The notes below the pieces were generated by a model. The model ran no database searches, was not told the DNA's origin, and saw only the letters and a program-made list of their open reading frames with translations. This document shows positions 52,037-60,519 of a stretch of DNA of 64,000 nucleotides, one piece after another. The stretch is from assembly GCA_016213405.1 (NCBI GenBank), contig JACRAM010000116.1, positions 64,269 through 128,268 on the forward strand. The letters run 5' to 3'. Position 1 is the stretch's first letter; every line of letters starts with the position of its first letter. A program made the translations under genes and the position numbers. The DNA comes from Bacteroidota bacterium. Lineage in GTDB: Bacteria; Bacteroidota; Bacteroidia; Palsa-948.

Positions 52037-52723
52037 ATGCCAGTAAAAATAATCATTGTAGAAGATGAAGCCATTCTTGCCGAAAGCTGCAAGCGAATGC
52101 TCACAGGTTTTGGATACGATGTAACCGGAATTGCATTGAATAAAAATGCTGCTGAACAATTATTTCGCAAAACGGAATTTGACCTTGCCATTCTTGACAT
52201 TAACATGGGCGCCCGATACGATGGCATTGAACTGGCGCATTTACTCAACACTGATTACAAAAAACCTTTCATCTTTCTTACTTCTTATGTTGATCAGGTA
52301 ACCATTGAAAAAGCCAAAATAACACAACCCCTGGCTTATCTGCTGAAACCGTTTACAAAAGACGATTTGTACACAGGCATCGAAATTGCATTGGCGGCAA
52401 GAACCAAAAAGGAAGAAGAATATGTTCTGATTAAAGACGGGCATCTGCTGATAAAAGTTTTTCTTAACGATATTCTTTTCATGAAGTCAGATAATATTTA
52501 TGTAGAAGTGTTTACCAGCGATAAAACATATCTGCAACGCACAAGTTTAGACCAGTTTCTTTCTCAACTGCCGCAGAATAAATTTCTGCGAACACACCGT
52601 TCCTATGCGGTTAACATTTCAAAAGTAAAGGCCCTCAACGGTCAATATCTGGTAATCGGCAAGGAACTTATTCCCGTTTCCCGCAATCATATAGACCTTG
52701 TCAGGAAGCATTTTGGCTCGTAA
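52037..52723 (+). CDS. LytTR-family response regulator
   Basis: A 228-residue regulator. The receiver domain has the acidic pair VEDE at 7-10, phospho-acceptor Asp in LAILDINM near residue 54, and conserved Lys in LLKPF near 108. The C-terminal LytTR DNA-binding domain includes FLRTHRSYAVNISKVKAL near 190. It should bind direct-repeat promoter sites once phosphorylated. No histidine kinase gene is adjacent, so its sensor is elsewhere. Confidence 0.92.
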   Translation: MPVKIIIVEDEAILAESCKRMLTGFGYDVTGIALNKNAAEQLFRKTEFDLAILDINMGARYDGIELAHLLNTDYKKPFIFLTSYVDQVTIEKAKITQPLAYLLKPFTKDDLYTGIEIALAARTKKEEEYVLIKDGHLLIKVFLNDILFMKSDNIYVEVFTSDKTYLQRTSLDQFLSQLPQNKFLRTHRSYAVNISKVKALNGQYLVIGKELIPVSRNHIDLVRKHFGS

Positions 52724-52835
52724 AGCTGTCATTCTCATACAAACTTCTGTCGTACTCAACATTTCCCTTTCATGGTGGAAATTTATTGTGGATATTCACC
52801 CAAACAACAAATGTCTTTAATCTTTTCAAAACCTG

Positions 52836-53039
52836 ATGAATATGAAAAAAACAAACAGGCGTACCAGTTGGAAAAAACTGACAGTAAGAACGAAAAGAAA
52901 AATTGTGAATGATTTTAATGCAGGCGAGGTTCGAAATCAAATCCTTCGCCAGTATCAGATTGTAGAAGGGCAATTTTATAATATCATCAGAAACGCATTT
53001 TCTGAGAACAACGAAACGTTTACTCCTGTTACATCTTAA
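52836..53039 (+). CDS. Small basic HTH-like protein
   Basis: A 67-residue basic protein with the segment KLTVRTKRKIVNDFNAGEV-RNQILRQYQIVEGQFYNII, which looks like a homeodomain-like helix-turn-helix of the type in small transposase-associated or regulatory proteins. Two ATGs (52836 and 52842) are possible starts. It lies between the response regulator and rnpB. Support is compositional only. Confidence 0.5.
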   Translation: MNMKKTNRRTSWKKLTVRTKRKIVNDFNAGEVRNQILRQYQIVEGQFYNIIRNAFSENNETFTPVTS

Positions 53040-53050
53040 CCCATTCATAC

Positions 53051-53212
53051 ATGAAAAAAAATCTAACTTTTTCCGACCGAAGAAATTCCCCTTCGCGAAA
53101 GCTGAAGCATGATGCGATGGATGAAGTGAAACGTGCGATGCTTCGGAAAGTAAAAAAAAGCAAGCCGGTAATAGTGATTGCCCATCCGGGCTTATTTTCC
53201 TGGCAGGAATAA
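53051..53212 (+). CDS. Small hypothetical protein, 53 residues
   Basis: An open frame from ATG 53051 to TAA 53210-53212 encodes a Lys/Arg-rich peptide (MKKNLTFSDRRNSPSRKLKH...KSKPVIVIAHPG). It starts 12 bp after the preceding small gene, suggesting coexpression. No family was recognised and it could be non-coding. The stretch 53213-53365 holds a perfect 8-bp hairpin (ATCAAGAC/GTCTTGAT near 53271-53294) but no clear gene. Confidence 0.35.
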   Translation: MKKNLTFSDRRNSPSRKLKHDAMDEVKRAMLRKVKKSKPVIVIAHPGLFSWQE

Positions 53213-53365
53213 ATCAAAATGCACATCTCGATGTGATGTGCGTCAGTTCGGGTGCTGACGCTTTGGTTAGCATCAAGACCGAAAAGCGTCTTGATAATTC
53301 TGCGCTCTCGCAGAACGTATCGAAAACTGAGATTGTAATGCCCGGTAAATATTCTTAATAAAAAT

Positions 53366-53832
53366 AACATACCAAACCTGTTCCGAAGGAATGCCTTCGG
53401 CATAAGCCGGATTCTGTTTCATCCTGAACAACTTTCAGGATATATCTATCATTTATCTATGCTGCCTACCAATGAACTTACCTTTTCCTTCGCCCCTCTC
53501 CTTTGGAGAGGGGTTGGGGTGAGGCTGACGAGCAGTCATTCATTATTCGGCATTGCAACTCCTGAGGTTTGCCTTCAATCCCGTCATTGCTGGCGGAGAA
53601 GCGTGAGATCTTACCTCACGATTTCACCCTTGCCTTTGCGGTAAACCCCGTTGGATATGGTTTTTATCCTACGGGGTAAACGCCAGGCGGTTTAGTTTCT
53701 GCGGCACTTTCTGTATGGAAAATTACTTTTCCATTCTCCCGAAAATAAATCGGGACAGGATGCTCTCTGTTGTCCGGACTTTCCTCCCCGCACATAATTA
53801 ATGTACGAAGCGATAGAGCGGTCTGGTATGTT
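53366..53832 (-). ncRNA. rnpB: RNase P RNA (class A) with inserted palindromes
   Basis: On the minus strand the conserved GAGGAAAGTCCGGACA (CR-I) lies near 53785-53770. GGGTGAAA...GTGAGGTAAGATCTCAC is near 53629-53603, and ATAAATGATAG plus ACAGAATCCGGCTTAT mark the 3' core near 53457-53401. P1 is AACATACC (53832-53825) pairing with GGTATGTT (53373-53366). The RNA cleaves pre-tRNA leaders. It is long for the class because a palindromic repeat (53487-53524) and a CCGAAGG hairpin in the 3' part are present. Ends are set from P1 and are approximate. Confidence 0.9.
53487..53524. repeat. Palindromic repeat inserted in rnpB
   Basis: CCCCTCTCC-TTT-GGAGAGGGG (53493-53513) is followed by TTGGGGTGAGG. 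It sits in a variable helix region just before the 3' conserved core of the RNase P RNA. Confidence 0.85.
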
Positions 53833-53886
53833 AAAGAACTTCATCCTGACGCATGTCAGGATATTGAACAAAGATAAACATAATAA

Positions 53887-54405
53887 TTAACTGATTTCTA
53901 CAGTGATTGCGCCAAAGCCGTACTTTTTGTGTGGAGCATCGTAATGGCGGGTGCGCTCATAACTTTTCAGCGCATGAATAATTTCCTGCTTGAGTGTTCC
54001 TTTTCCCACTCCGTGAATGAAAATTATTTTTTTTATTCTGTACACGATAGCTGCGTCCATACATTTTCTGAAATATTTTAGCTGTGCGAGAAGTTTCTCA
54101 TGGTCGCTAATTTCTCTTCCTGTATCAAGAATTTCCCTCAGGTGTAAATCAACTTCCCAGATTTCATCGGGAGAAAGTTTCGGAGGTTTTACATCTTTTT
54201 CTTCTTTTGCATCAATCATCTTGGAATCCATTTTGTATTTTGATGTATCAGTGACAGGAACAATTTCATCAACAGAAACTGACACTTCAAAACCATCTTC
54301 ATTGGTGACAAGAACTCTGAAGTTGCTAAGGATATTTGTAATAACCCCGCTTCCTTGTTCATTCAGAAATGAAACTTTATCACCTATGTTGAAATTAGTT
54401 TTCAC
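53887..54405 (-). CDS. Smr-domain protein (DUF2027-like N-terminus)
   Basis: A 172-residue protein starting at GTG 54405, before KTNFNIGDKVSFLNEQGSG, the usual N-terminal beta domain of Bacteroidota Smr proteins. The C-terminal Smr domain has the DLHL motif (WEVDLHLREILD) and HGVGKGTLKQEI with downstream YDAPHKKYGFGAITVEI. Smr domains cut nicked or branched nucleic acids, and some are ribosome-rescue nucleases. The frame is open to 54606, but that upstream part is repeat-encoded and overlaps the divergent promoter at 54412-54442. Confidence 0.87.
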   Translation of the reverse strand: MKTNFNIGDKVSFLNEQGSGVITNILSNFRVLVTNEDGFEVSVSVDEIVPVTDTSKYKMDSKMIDAKEEKDVKPPKLSPDEIWEVDLHLREILDTGREISDHEKLLAQLKYFRKCMDAAIVYRIKKIIFIHGVGKGTLKQEIIHALKSYERTRHYDAPHKKYGFGAITVEIS

Positions 54406-54411
54406 AAAGTA

Positions 54412-54442
54412 TTTGCGAAGATATTTAATAAAACTATCTTTG
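54412..54442 (+). promoter_or_regulatory. Bacteroidota promoter TTTG-N19-TATCTTTG
   Basis: TTTG at 54412-54415 and TATCTTTG at 54435-54442 are exactly 19 bp apart. The ATG of the phosphodiesterase gene follows 12 bp later at 54455. Its position just beyond 54405 supports the GTG start chosen for the Smr gene. Confidence 0.75.
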
Positions 54443-54454
54443 TTGAAGATTAAA

Positions 54455-55471
54455 ATGAAAAACCAAGCCCCACCTAAATCCTCCCCGTTAGGGAGGACTT
54501 TCAACTCTTTTTCTTTCTCCCCTTCTAATGGGAGGGGTCGTGGGTGGGCTTTTTTTCTCCTTCTTCTTTTCCTCTTCTCCTGCCAGCATGACGTTCCATT
54601 GCCCAATCCTCCCGTGTATAAAACGAAAAATGTTTTTATTGTTGTGATGGACGGGGCGCGTTATTCTGAAACATGGGGAGAATCCACACAAATAAATATT
54701 CCAAGAATTAAAAATCTTGCTTCACAGGGAGTAATGTGCGCAAGTTTTTACAATGACGGGCAAACAGTTACCGTTCCGGGACATACTGCAATCACTACAG
54801 GAAATTATGAAGTAATCAATAATGGCGGATTTGAAATTCCTTCTTCCCCTTCTATCTTTCAGTATTACCGCGCCCAGTTTTCAAAACCTGCAGAAGATGC
54901 CTGGGTGATTACTTCAAAAGATAAATTAGAAGTGCTTTCTGATTGTATTGATTCAAACTGGGAAGGGAAATTCCGTCCGCGGACTGATTGCGGAGTGAAT
55001 GGAAATTTTAGCGGATACAGGGAAGATTCTGTAACCTATCAGCATGTGATTGATACGGTGAAAAAATATCACCCTCATCTGGTGCTTGTAAATTTCAAGC
55101 ACCCCGATGCGGCAGGGCACGCAAATAATTGGTTAGATTATATTAATCAAACCGAGAACGTAGATAAATATGCCGGTCTGTTGTGGAATTATTTACAAAG
55201 TGATGATACGTATGCTGGAACTACAACCCTGTTTGTGACGAACGATCATGGAAGGCATTTGGATGCTGTGGCAGATGGATTTGTTTCGCATGGAGATAAT
55301 TGCAATGGATGCAGGCATATATTCTTGCTCGGGATTGGACCTGATTTTAAAACAAATTGCATAGATGAAAATAAATATTCGCTTATTGATATTCCTGCAA
55401 CAGTTTCTAAGCTGATGGGAATTAATTTGCCTGGCGGGCAAGGAAAGGTGATGACAACGATTTTAAAGTAG
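54455..55471 (+). CDS. Alkaline-phosphatase-superfamily phosphodiesterase lipoprotein
   Basis: A 338-residue lipoprotein. Residues 2-33 are encoded by a composite palindromic repeat (54465-54551). They are followed by FFLLLLFLFSC, a signal core with lipobox and Cys. The catalytic domain has FIVVMDGARYSETWGE (metal and nucleophile region), PGHTAITTG, and FKHPDAAGHANNW plus NDHGRHLDAV near residues 215-270. These are the metal-binding motifs of type I phosphodiesterases or sulfatases. Substrate unknown. The ATG at 54455 follows a consensus promoter. Its 3' end overlaps convergent comEC by 9 bp. Confidence 0.85.
   Translation: MKNQAPPKSSPLGRTFNSFSFSPSNGRGRGWAFFLLLLFLFSCQHDVPLPNPPVYKTKNVFIVVMDGARYSETWGESTQINIPRIKNLASQGVMCASFYNDGQTVTVPGHTAITTGNYEVINNGGFEIPSSPSIFQYYRAQFSKPAEDAWVITSKDKLEVLSDCIDSNWEGKFRPRTDCGVNGNFSGYREDSVTYQHVIDTVKKYHPHLVLVNFKHPDAAGHANNWLDYINQTENVDKYAGLLWNYLQSDDTYAGTTTLFVTNDHGRHLDAVADGFVSHGDNCNGCRHIFLLGIGPDFKTNCIDENKYSLIDIPATVSKLMGINLPGGQGKVMTTILK
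54465..54551. repeat. Composite palindromic repeat in the phosphodiesterase signal region
   Basis: The block is bounded by AAGCCCCACC (54465-54474) and GGGTGGGCTT (54542-54551). It contains CCTCCCCGTTAGGGAGG and CTCCCC...GGGAGGGG hairpins. The length is 87 bp, exactly 29 codons. Same family as 14385-14516 and 19946-20049. Confidence 0.85.
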
Positions 55472-57577
55472 TTCTTCCACATACGCTCCCGAATCAATCA
55501 CCGAGTAGAAATCAATTTTTAAATCTTCACATTCTTTTTTCCATTTCTCATTTCTCCATTCTTGGTTTGACGAATCAATAATTATTTTTCTGAAGTTGTA
55601 ACATTTTTTCAAATCAGCAATTCTGATTTTTGAATTTTTTGAAAGAATGATTAAATCTACTTCCAGTTTATTCGAAAGAGGAGATTTTGTTTTTGGAAGC
55701 GAGTCCGCAAGTATTATTTTTTTATTATCAAACTCAATAAAATTATTTTTCATTATAAAATCTTCATCCTTGTAATTTCGTTTCTTTTCTTTCTCGATGA
55801 AAGAGAGTGAGTTTATTCCCATGTCAGCCCAATTATGTTTTATGTGAAATATCATGCTGCTTGGATTATTTAGCAGTGCCAGATTCGCCACGAAAATTGT
55901 TTTCTTTCCGCTGATAAAATCGTATGCAGAAATTTTCGGAATGCTGTAAACAATAAGTATATTTTGTTTTCTCTCGCGATAATTTTCATAAACCTGTAGC
56001 GATAGAATTAACAGCAAAATCCCAAGTGCAGGAAAAATAAATCTTACTCTCTGTTGAAAAAGATAAATCATAAAGCAGATAATTACAAGATAAATCATCC
56101 ATGTTTCGGAAATTTTTATTGAAATTCCTTGTATGAGTGCTCCTGGCATTTGCTCCGTAACGAGAGCAGATTCATTCAAAAACCAAACAAGCCATGTAAA
56201 TATTTTTCCGCAAACGATTCCTATTGCAGAAATTTTTCCAAGAGCAAACATCAGAATTCCATAACCGAGAATCAAAGTTGAAACAGGAATTACAATTAAA
56301 TTAGAGAAAAGAAAATAATTCGGAAACTGATGAAAATACAAAAGCCCAAGCGGAAAAGTCGCCATCTGCGCTGCAATGGAAACAGAAATTATTCCCCAGA
56401 TTTGATTCATCAGCCAGTTGTTTGGCTGCCACTTTTCATATAGCCACGGCTGAATCGATACAATGCCAAGCACAGCGAGATAGGAAAGTTGAAACCCAAC
56501 TTCCATAATTAAATAGGGATTGTAAACCAAAAGCGCAAAACATGAAACGCAAAGCGTGTTGAAAATATTTGTGTTGTACTTCCATGTTTTCGCTACAATA
56601 ATAAAAGTGAACATGGCTGCAGAGCGAAGCACGGATGGTGAAAGTCCGGTCAGCGTTGCATAAAACCAAAGAATGAAAAGAAGCGAAATGCATTTTATTA
56701 ATTTTCCATGTTTGAATCTGTCGAGAAAGAATAAAAGATAATTGAAGATGATGTAAATAATTCCTACATGCAAACCAGAAACCGAAAGCACATGCAATGC
56801 CCCGCTTGATGCGTATGCCTGAATAATATCCTGATCGAGTTTGTCTGTATATCCTAACACGAGAGCTGAGCCAACAGCATATTCATCTCCTGAAATATTA
56901 TTTTCACGATAAATGTTCAGGAGATATTCTCTAAGATTATAGGAAGCACTGAGAATTTTATTACCTGAATTTATTCCAAGCGATTTCCAATTTTCAGAAG
57001 GAATATAGGCAGAATGATAAATATTATGAAACGAAAGAAATCGTTTGTAATTAAACTCTCCCGGATTCTGAGGTGGTTTTACTTCATTAAATTTTGTTTT
57101 CACGATCATACAATCTCCATAGCGCAATTGTTTTGACAAAGAATCTTTTTTGAAATAGCACATTGCGCTTCCGCTTGTTTCTATCCATTTATTTTTTTGC
57201 TTTACAGCGAGAACTTGAACCACAATTTTGTACGACTTTTCTTTTTCAAGAGATGTGCCATTTGTTTTTACATAAAATAATTCCGTGTCATCAAGAAATC
57301 TGCTGAAATGATTTGTTTTGAATTTATCCGTATTCAAAAACGTAATCTGAAATCCTGAAAGGAAAAGTGTAATGGCAATGAATGCTCCGAATACCCATGA
57401 GTAAGCATAAGAAACATTCAGCCGTTTGATAAAAACAAAAAGTGCGATGACAAGAAACAAAGAAGGAATTACATAATTCAGAAAATCAAACTGCCATTCA
57501 GAATAAACTGCAGTGAGAATTCCTGCGATAAAGGGAAGAAGTAAACGAAGAAATGGGATTTGACTCCAGATATTCAT
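55463..57577 (-). CDS. comEC: ComEC/Rec2 family DNA-uptake channel
   Basis: A 704-residue inner-membrane protein. Two N-terminal helices and a DUF4131-like extracytoplasmic domain to about 220 precede the multi-helix Competence domain (GSALVLGYTDKLDQDIIQAYASSGALHVLSVSGLHVGII near 230-275). A degenerate metallo-beta-lactamase-like tail from about 540 lacks clear HxHxDH metal residues, as is common in this phylum. It is expected to move single-stranded DNA during transformation. Confidence 0.9.
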   Translation of the reverse strand: MNIWSQIPFLRLLLPFIAGILTAVYSEWQFDFLNYVIPSLFLVIALFVFIKRLNVSYAYSWVFGAFIAITLFLSGFQITFLNTDKFKTNHFSRFLDDTELFYVKTNGTSLEKEKSYKIVVQVLAVKQKNKWIETSGSAMCYFKKDSLSKQLRYGDCMIVKTKFNEVKPPQNPGEFNYKRFLSFHNIYHSAYIPSENWKSLGINSGNKILSASYNLREYLLNIYRENNISGDEYAVGSALVLGYTDKLDQDIIQAYASSGALHVLSVSGLHVGIIYIIFNYLLFFLDRFKHGKLIKCISLLFILWFYATLTGLSPSVLRSAAMFTFIIVAKTWKYNTNIFNTLCVSCFALLVYNPYLIMEVGFQLSYLAVLGIVSIQPWLYEKWQPNNWLMNQIWGIISVSIAAQMATFPLGLLYFHQFPNYFLFSNLIVIPVSTLILGYGILMFALGKISAIGIVCGKIFTWLVWFLNESALVTEQMPGALIQGISIKISETWMIYLVIICFMIYLFQQRVRFIFPALGILLLILSLQVYENYRERKQNILIVYSIPKISAYDFISGKKTIFVANLALLNNPSSMIFHIKHNWADMGINSLSFIEKEKKRNYKDEDFIMKNNFIEFDNKKIILADSLPKTKSPLSNKLEVDLIILSKNSKIRIADLKKCYNFRKIIIDSSNQEWRNEKWKKECEDLKIDFYSVIDSGAYVEELL

Positions 57578-57656
57578 TTAGGAAAGATTCATACGGATTA
57601 AAACGGATTCAGACTGATAAATCCGTTTGCATCCGAAGTTTATTTATCCGTTTGCA

Positions 57657-58316
57657 TCAGCGTTGTTGTCTGCTTCCAAATATCAAACTACCTACTCGTA
57701 TCAAAGTGCTTCCTTCTTCAATCGCAATTTTATAATCGCTGCTCATACCCATTGAAAGAGTAGGGAGTAGGGAGTAGGGAGTAGTGAGTTTATCAAAAAA
57801 TGTTTTTAGAGAACGAAACTCTTTGCTTATTTGAGATTCATTATCTGTCAAGGTTGCCATTCCCATTAAGCCGGCAATGCGGATGTTTTTCATCTGCGAT
57901 AATTCTTTTGAGGAAAGAATTTCTTCCGCTTCTTCGAAACGTAAGCCAAATTTTGTTTCTTCTTTCGCAATGTAGATTTGCAAAAGACAATCAATCACTC
58001 GATTTTCTTTTTCAGCGCACTTATTTATCTCTTGCAAGAGTTTCATGCTGTCAACGGAATGAATCAAACTCACAAATGGCGCAATCAATTTTACTTTATT
58101 CGTTTGCAGGTGACCGATGAGATGCCATTCAATATCTTTCGGAAGCGCTTCGTATTTCTTTGTGAGTTCCTGTGCGCGGTTCTCTCCGAAAATTTTGTGA
58201 CTGGCATTGTATGCCTGCATAATCACCTCCACAGGGTAGGTTTTTGTAACCGCAACGAGTTTTACCTGCGCAGGAATTTCTGCTTTTATTTTTTTTATGT
58301 TTTCTTCAATACTCAT
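57657..58316 (-). CDS. YggS/PROSC-type PLP-binding protein
   Basis: A 219-residue PLP homeostasis protein. The PLP lysine lies in VKLVAVTKTYP near residue 25. GENRAQEL, WHLIGHLQTNK and LSMGMSSDY complete the family pattern. Near residue 183 (TTPYSLLPTLSMGM) the DNA is made of GTAGGGA heptamers (57762-57788), adding a short non-conserved loop before the LSMGM motif. The ATG at 58316 is chosen; an in-frame GTG lies at 58322. Confidence 0.92.
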   Translation of the reverse strand: MSIEENIKKIKAEIPAQVKLVAVTKTYPVEVIMQAYNASHKIFGENRAQELTKKYEALPKDIEWHLIGHLQTNKVKLIAPFVSLIHSVDSMKLLQEINKCAEKENRVIDCLLQIYIAKEETKFGLRFEEAEEILSSKELSQMKNIRIAGLMGMATLTDNESQISKEFRSLKTFFDKLTTPYSLLPTLSMGMSSDYKIAIEEGSTLIRVGSLIFGSRQQR

Positions 58317-58327
58317 TGTCACAACTT

Positions 58328-58418
58328 GTCATTTCGAATCCCTATAATTCGGGATGAGAAATCTCCTAAACCTGTTACTACTTTCAATGAAGGGATTTCT
58401 CCCGTTGGTCGAAATGAC
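58328..58418. repeat. Dispersed inverted-repeat element (GTCATTTCGA family), copy 2
   Basis: GTCATTTCGA at 58328-58337 is perfectly inverted as TCGAAATGAC at 58409-58418. The interior has GAGAAATCTCC and GGGATTTCTCCC, giving a stable hairpin. It fills the gap between yggS and the DUF1015 gene. Copy 1 is at 35498-35581. Confidence 0.85.
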
Positions 58419-58426
58419 AGTAACAT

Positions 58427-59668
58427 TTATTTTGTATTCAATTCACTCAAAGAATACATTACCAATCCACTTCTCATCTTGGGCTCCACCCAGGTGGATT
58501 TCGGAGGCATGGTTCCGCCTGAATCGGCAACGTTGATTATATCACGCACGGTTACTGGAAATAATCCGAAGCCGGCCATTGCTTTCCCATTGTCAATTAT
58601 TTTTTTTAGTTCGCCAATTCCTTTTGTTCCGCTGATAAAGAAAATTCTTTTATCCGTTCGCAAATCGTGAATGTTGAGCAGGGGAGAGAGGATGAGTTCT
58701 GTAAGAAGTTCTGCGTCTAATTTTTCTTTGTGCGGGTTTTTCAGGGTAAGCGAGTACCATTTTTCTTCAACATACATGCTGAAATTTCCCTGCCTGTTCG
58801 GATAGTAAGGAGCAGCTCCTTTTTCTTCAATGAAAAAGTTTGCGGAAAGTTTTCTCAGGAAAATATCTTTGCTCAGAAAGTTCAGGTCTTTTACAATACG
58901 GTTGTAATCGTATATCTTCAGGTTGCTTTCTGAAAAAAATGCCGCCATAAAAAAATTGCAGGGCTCATTGCCTGTGTAGTTTTTATTTTTTTCCTTGCAT
59001 GATTTTCCGAGCAGGGCAGAGGAGGCGATGCGGTGATGCCCGTCAGCAATATAAACGGAAGGTATTTTACTGAAGGCAGAAACAATTTCATCAATCGTTT
59101 TCTTATCGCTTACTTTCCAGAGTTTGTGTTCAATTCTGTCGTTGGTGGTGAAATCACAGGCAGGTTCTTTTGCCAGAGCCCCGGAAATAATTTTGCTGAT
59201 GGTTTCGTTATCGGGATAGCAGAGACAAACCGGCTCTGCGTTGAAGTCACACACTTCCAGATAGTGTTTTAGTTTTTCTTCCTTGTCTGAAATAGTTTGC
59301 TCGTGCTTTTTAATTACGTTGTTGAAATAATCACGGATAGAAGCGCAGGCAATGATGCCCGTGAACGCATGACCGTCTTTAATCTGTTCATAGATGTAAA
59401 AACTCTCTTCCGCATCGCTTGATAAAATTTCATCCTGCATGAACTGCAAAAACTTTTTCTTTATTTTCTGCAACTGCTCAGGCGAGCCGGGTTTTGATTT
59501 GGTGGTTTCTCTGAACTCAGGTTTTATCACGTGCAAAAAAGTGTAGGGGTTTTCGGCAAGTTTGCTGCTCAACTGCGCGTTACTGTAGCCGCTCACCGGG
59601 CGCGATGCCACCAGATGCACTTTGTCTTTTGCAGGGCGGATGCCTTTGAAGGGTTTTATTACAGCCAT
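58427..59668 (-). CDS. DUF1015 family protein
   Basis: A 413-residue cytosolic protein. The N-terminal KPFKGIRPAKDKVHLVASRPVSGYSNAQL, FLHVIKPEF and the central YIADGHHRIASSAL match DUF1015. The GHHR segment is reminiscent of ParB/SerK-like nucleotide-binding sites, and serine kinase activity has been proposed for distant relatives. This is family inference only. A 27-bp dispersed repeat shared with 17734 lies just upstream of its start. Confidence 0.85.
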   Translation of the reverse strand: MAVIKPFKGIRPAKDKVHLVASRPVSGYSNAQLSSKLAENPYTFLHVIKPEFRETTKSKPGSPEQLQKIKKKFLQFMQDEILSSDAEESFYIYEQIKDGHAFTGIIACASIRDYFNNVIKKHEQTISDKEEKLKHYLEVCDFNAEPVCLCYPDNETISKIISGALAKEPACDFTTNDRIEHKLWKVSDKKTIDEIVSAFSKIPSVYIADGHHRIASSALLGKSCKEKNKNYTGNEPCNFFMAAFFSESNLKIYDYNRIVKDLNFLSKDIFLRKLSANFFIEEKGAAPYYPNRQGNFSMYVEEKWYSLTLKNPHKEKLDAELLTELILSPLLNIHDLRTDKRIFFISGTKGIGELKKIIDNGKAMAGFGLFPVTVRDIINVADSGGTMPPKSTWVEPKMRSGLVMYSLSELNTK

Positions 59669-59678
59669 ACTATCAGCG

Positions 59679-59705
59679 AATACTAATCTGTACGAATGTA
59701 CGAAT
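59679..59705. repeat. 27-bp dispersed repeat, copy 2
   Basis: It matches 17734-17760 at 25 of 27 positions. It lies 11 bp upstream of the DUF1015 start on the minus strand. Confidence 0.75.
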
Positions 59706-59940
59706 AAGGAATAAAAGCAATATTACTCAATGATTGCTTTGCCTCCGGCAGGCAGCCTGCGTAAGCCCCGAAACTATGATGCCGAACAGGGAAAATATTT
59801 CTCTAAATAATTTTGCCCGTTCACTAATCTTGTTTACATTTGCTTTGTAATCAAAAAGAACATACCCCGCCTCAGTTAAAAAAAGATAATGTATGTAATA
59901 CATTCCCAATCGCTCCCGCAGCCCATTATTGAGAAGTTAA

Positions 59941-59971
<31 letters not shown>

Positions 59972-60132
59972 TTATTAGAAGCAAAAAAAAATTTCGCTGC
60001 ACGGCTTTGCGGGCGCGAAATTTTTTTTCATCCATTGTCGCTTTGCACCGGCAGTCCCCCGTTTGCAGGTTGCTACCCCTTCGGGAGAAGTCTTTTTTCT
60101 GCGAATGCAGGAAAGGGCTTTTGTTTTATCAA

Positions 60133-60180
60133 CGAGGTACGAAGTACGAATTACGAGGTACGAGGTACGAATTACGAGGT
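60133..60180. repeat. Heptamer tandem repeats (GAGGTAC/GAAGTAC/GAATTAC)
   Basis: Seven-bp units follow one another: GAGGTAC, GAAGTAC, GAATTAC, GAGGTAC, GAGGTAC, GAATTAC, then GAGGTGA and GAGGTGG. Three heptamers form a 21-bp higher unit. It ends 64 bp before array C. Confidence 0.85.
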
Positions 60181-60243
60181 GAGAGGTGGGAGACGTTGTA
60201 ATTGAAAATTGAGAATGGATAATTGAGGAGAAAAATACCGCAT

Positions 60244-60411
60244 AAGAGGAGGCAGAAATGAAATAAGAGGAGCAAGTTGCCGCATAAGAGGAGGCAGAAA
60301 TGAAATATGAGGAGGCAGATACCGCATAAGAGATGGCAGAAATGAAATAAGAGGAGGCAGATACCGCATAAGAGGAGGCAGAAATGAAATATGAGGAGGC
60401 AGATACCGTGT
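60244..60411. repeat. Tandem array C, exact 21-bp period
   Basis: Eight consecutive 21-bp units with no indel start at 60244, 60265 and so on to 60391. Each begins AAGAGGAGGCAG or ATGAGGAGGCAG, and the second half alternates between AAATGAAAT and ATACCGCAT types, giving a 42-bp superperiod. Diverged partial units flank both ends. Both strands stay open, so translated repeats there are artefacts. A CCCCTTCCCCTAAAGGGG palindrome follows at about 60441-60459. Confidence 0.93.
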
Positions 60412-60519
60412 AAGAGGTCAAAAAAACGCTAAAAACATACCCCTTCCCCTAAAGGGGTAAAAAAACAATAAAAACAACTGCTCCATATAGGACTGGGGCA
60501 AAAATTAAAAATTAAAATC

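Noticed and set aside
53213-53360. Short frame after the 53-residue gene (begins M-C-V-S-S-G-A-D)
   Set aside because: It is about 40 residues, with no start context and two strong hairpins in the region; coding is not supported.
57978-58670. Plus-strand frame across yggS and the DUF1015 gene
   Set aside because: It overlaps two well-supported minus-strand genes and a hairpin element and shows no domain.
59727-59909. Minus-strand 60-residue frame
   Set aside because: It has no motif, promoter or partner gene and lies in a repeat-rich gap, so it is left out.
59975-60421. Minus-strand frame with SASSYFI-type repeats
   Set aside because: It is array C read in reverse, with no start context or non-repeat conserved part, so it is an artefact.
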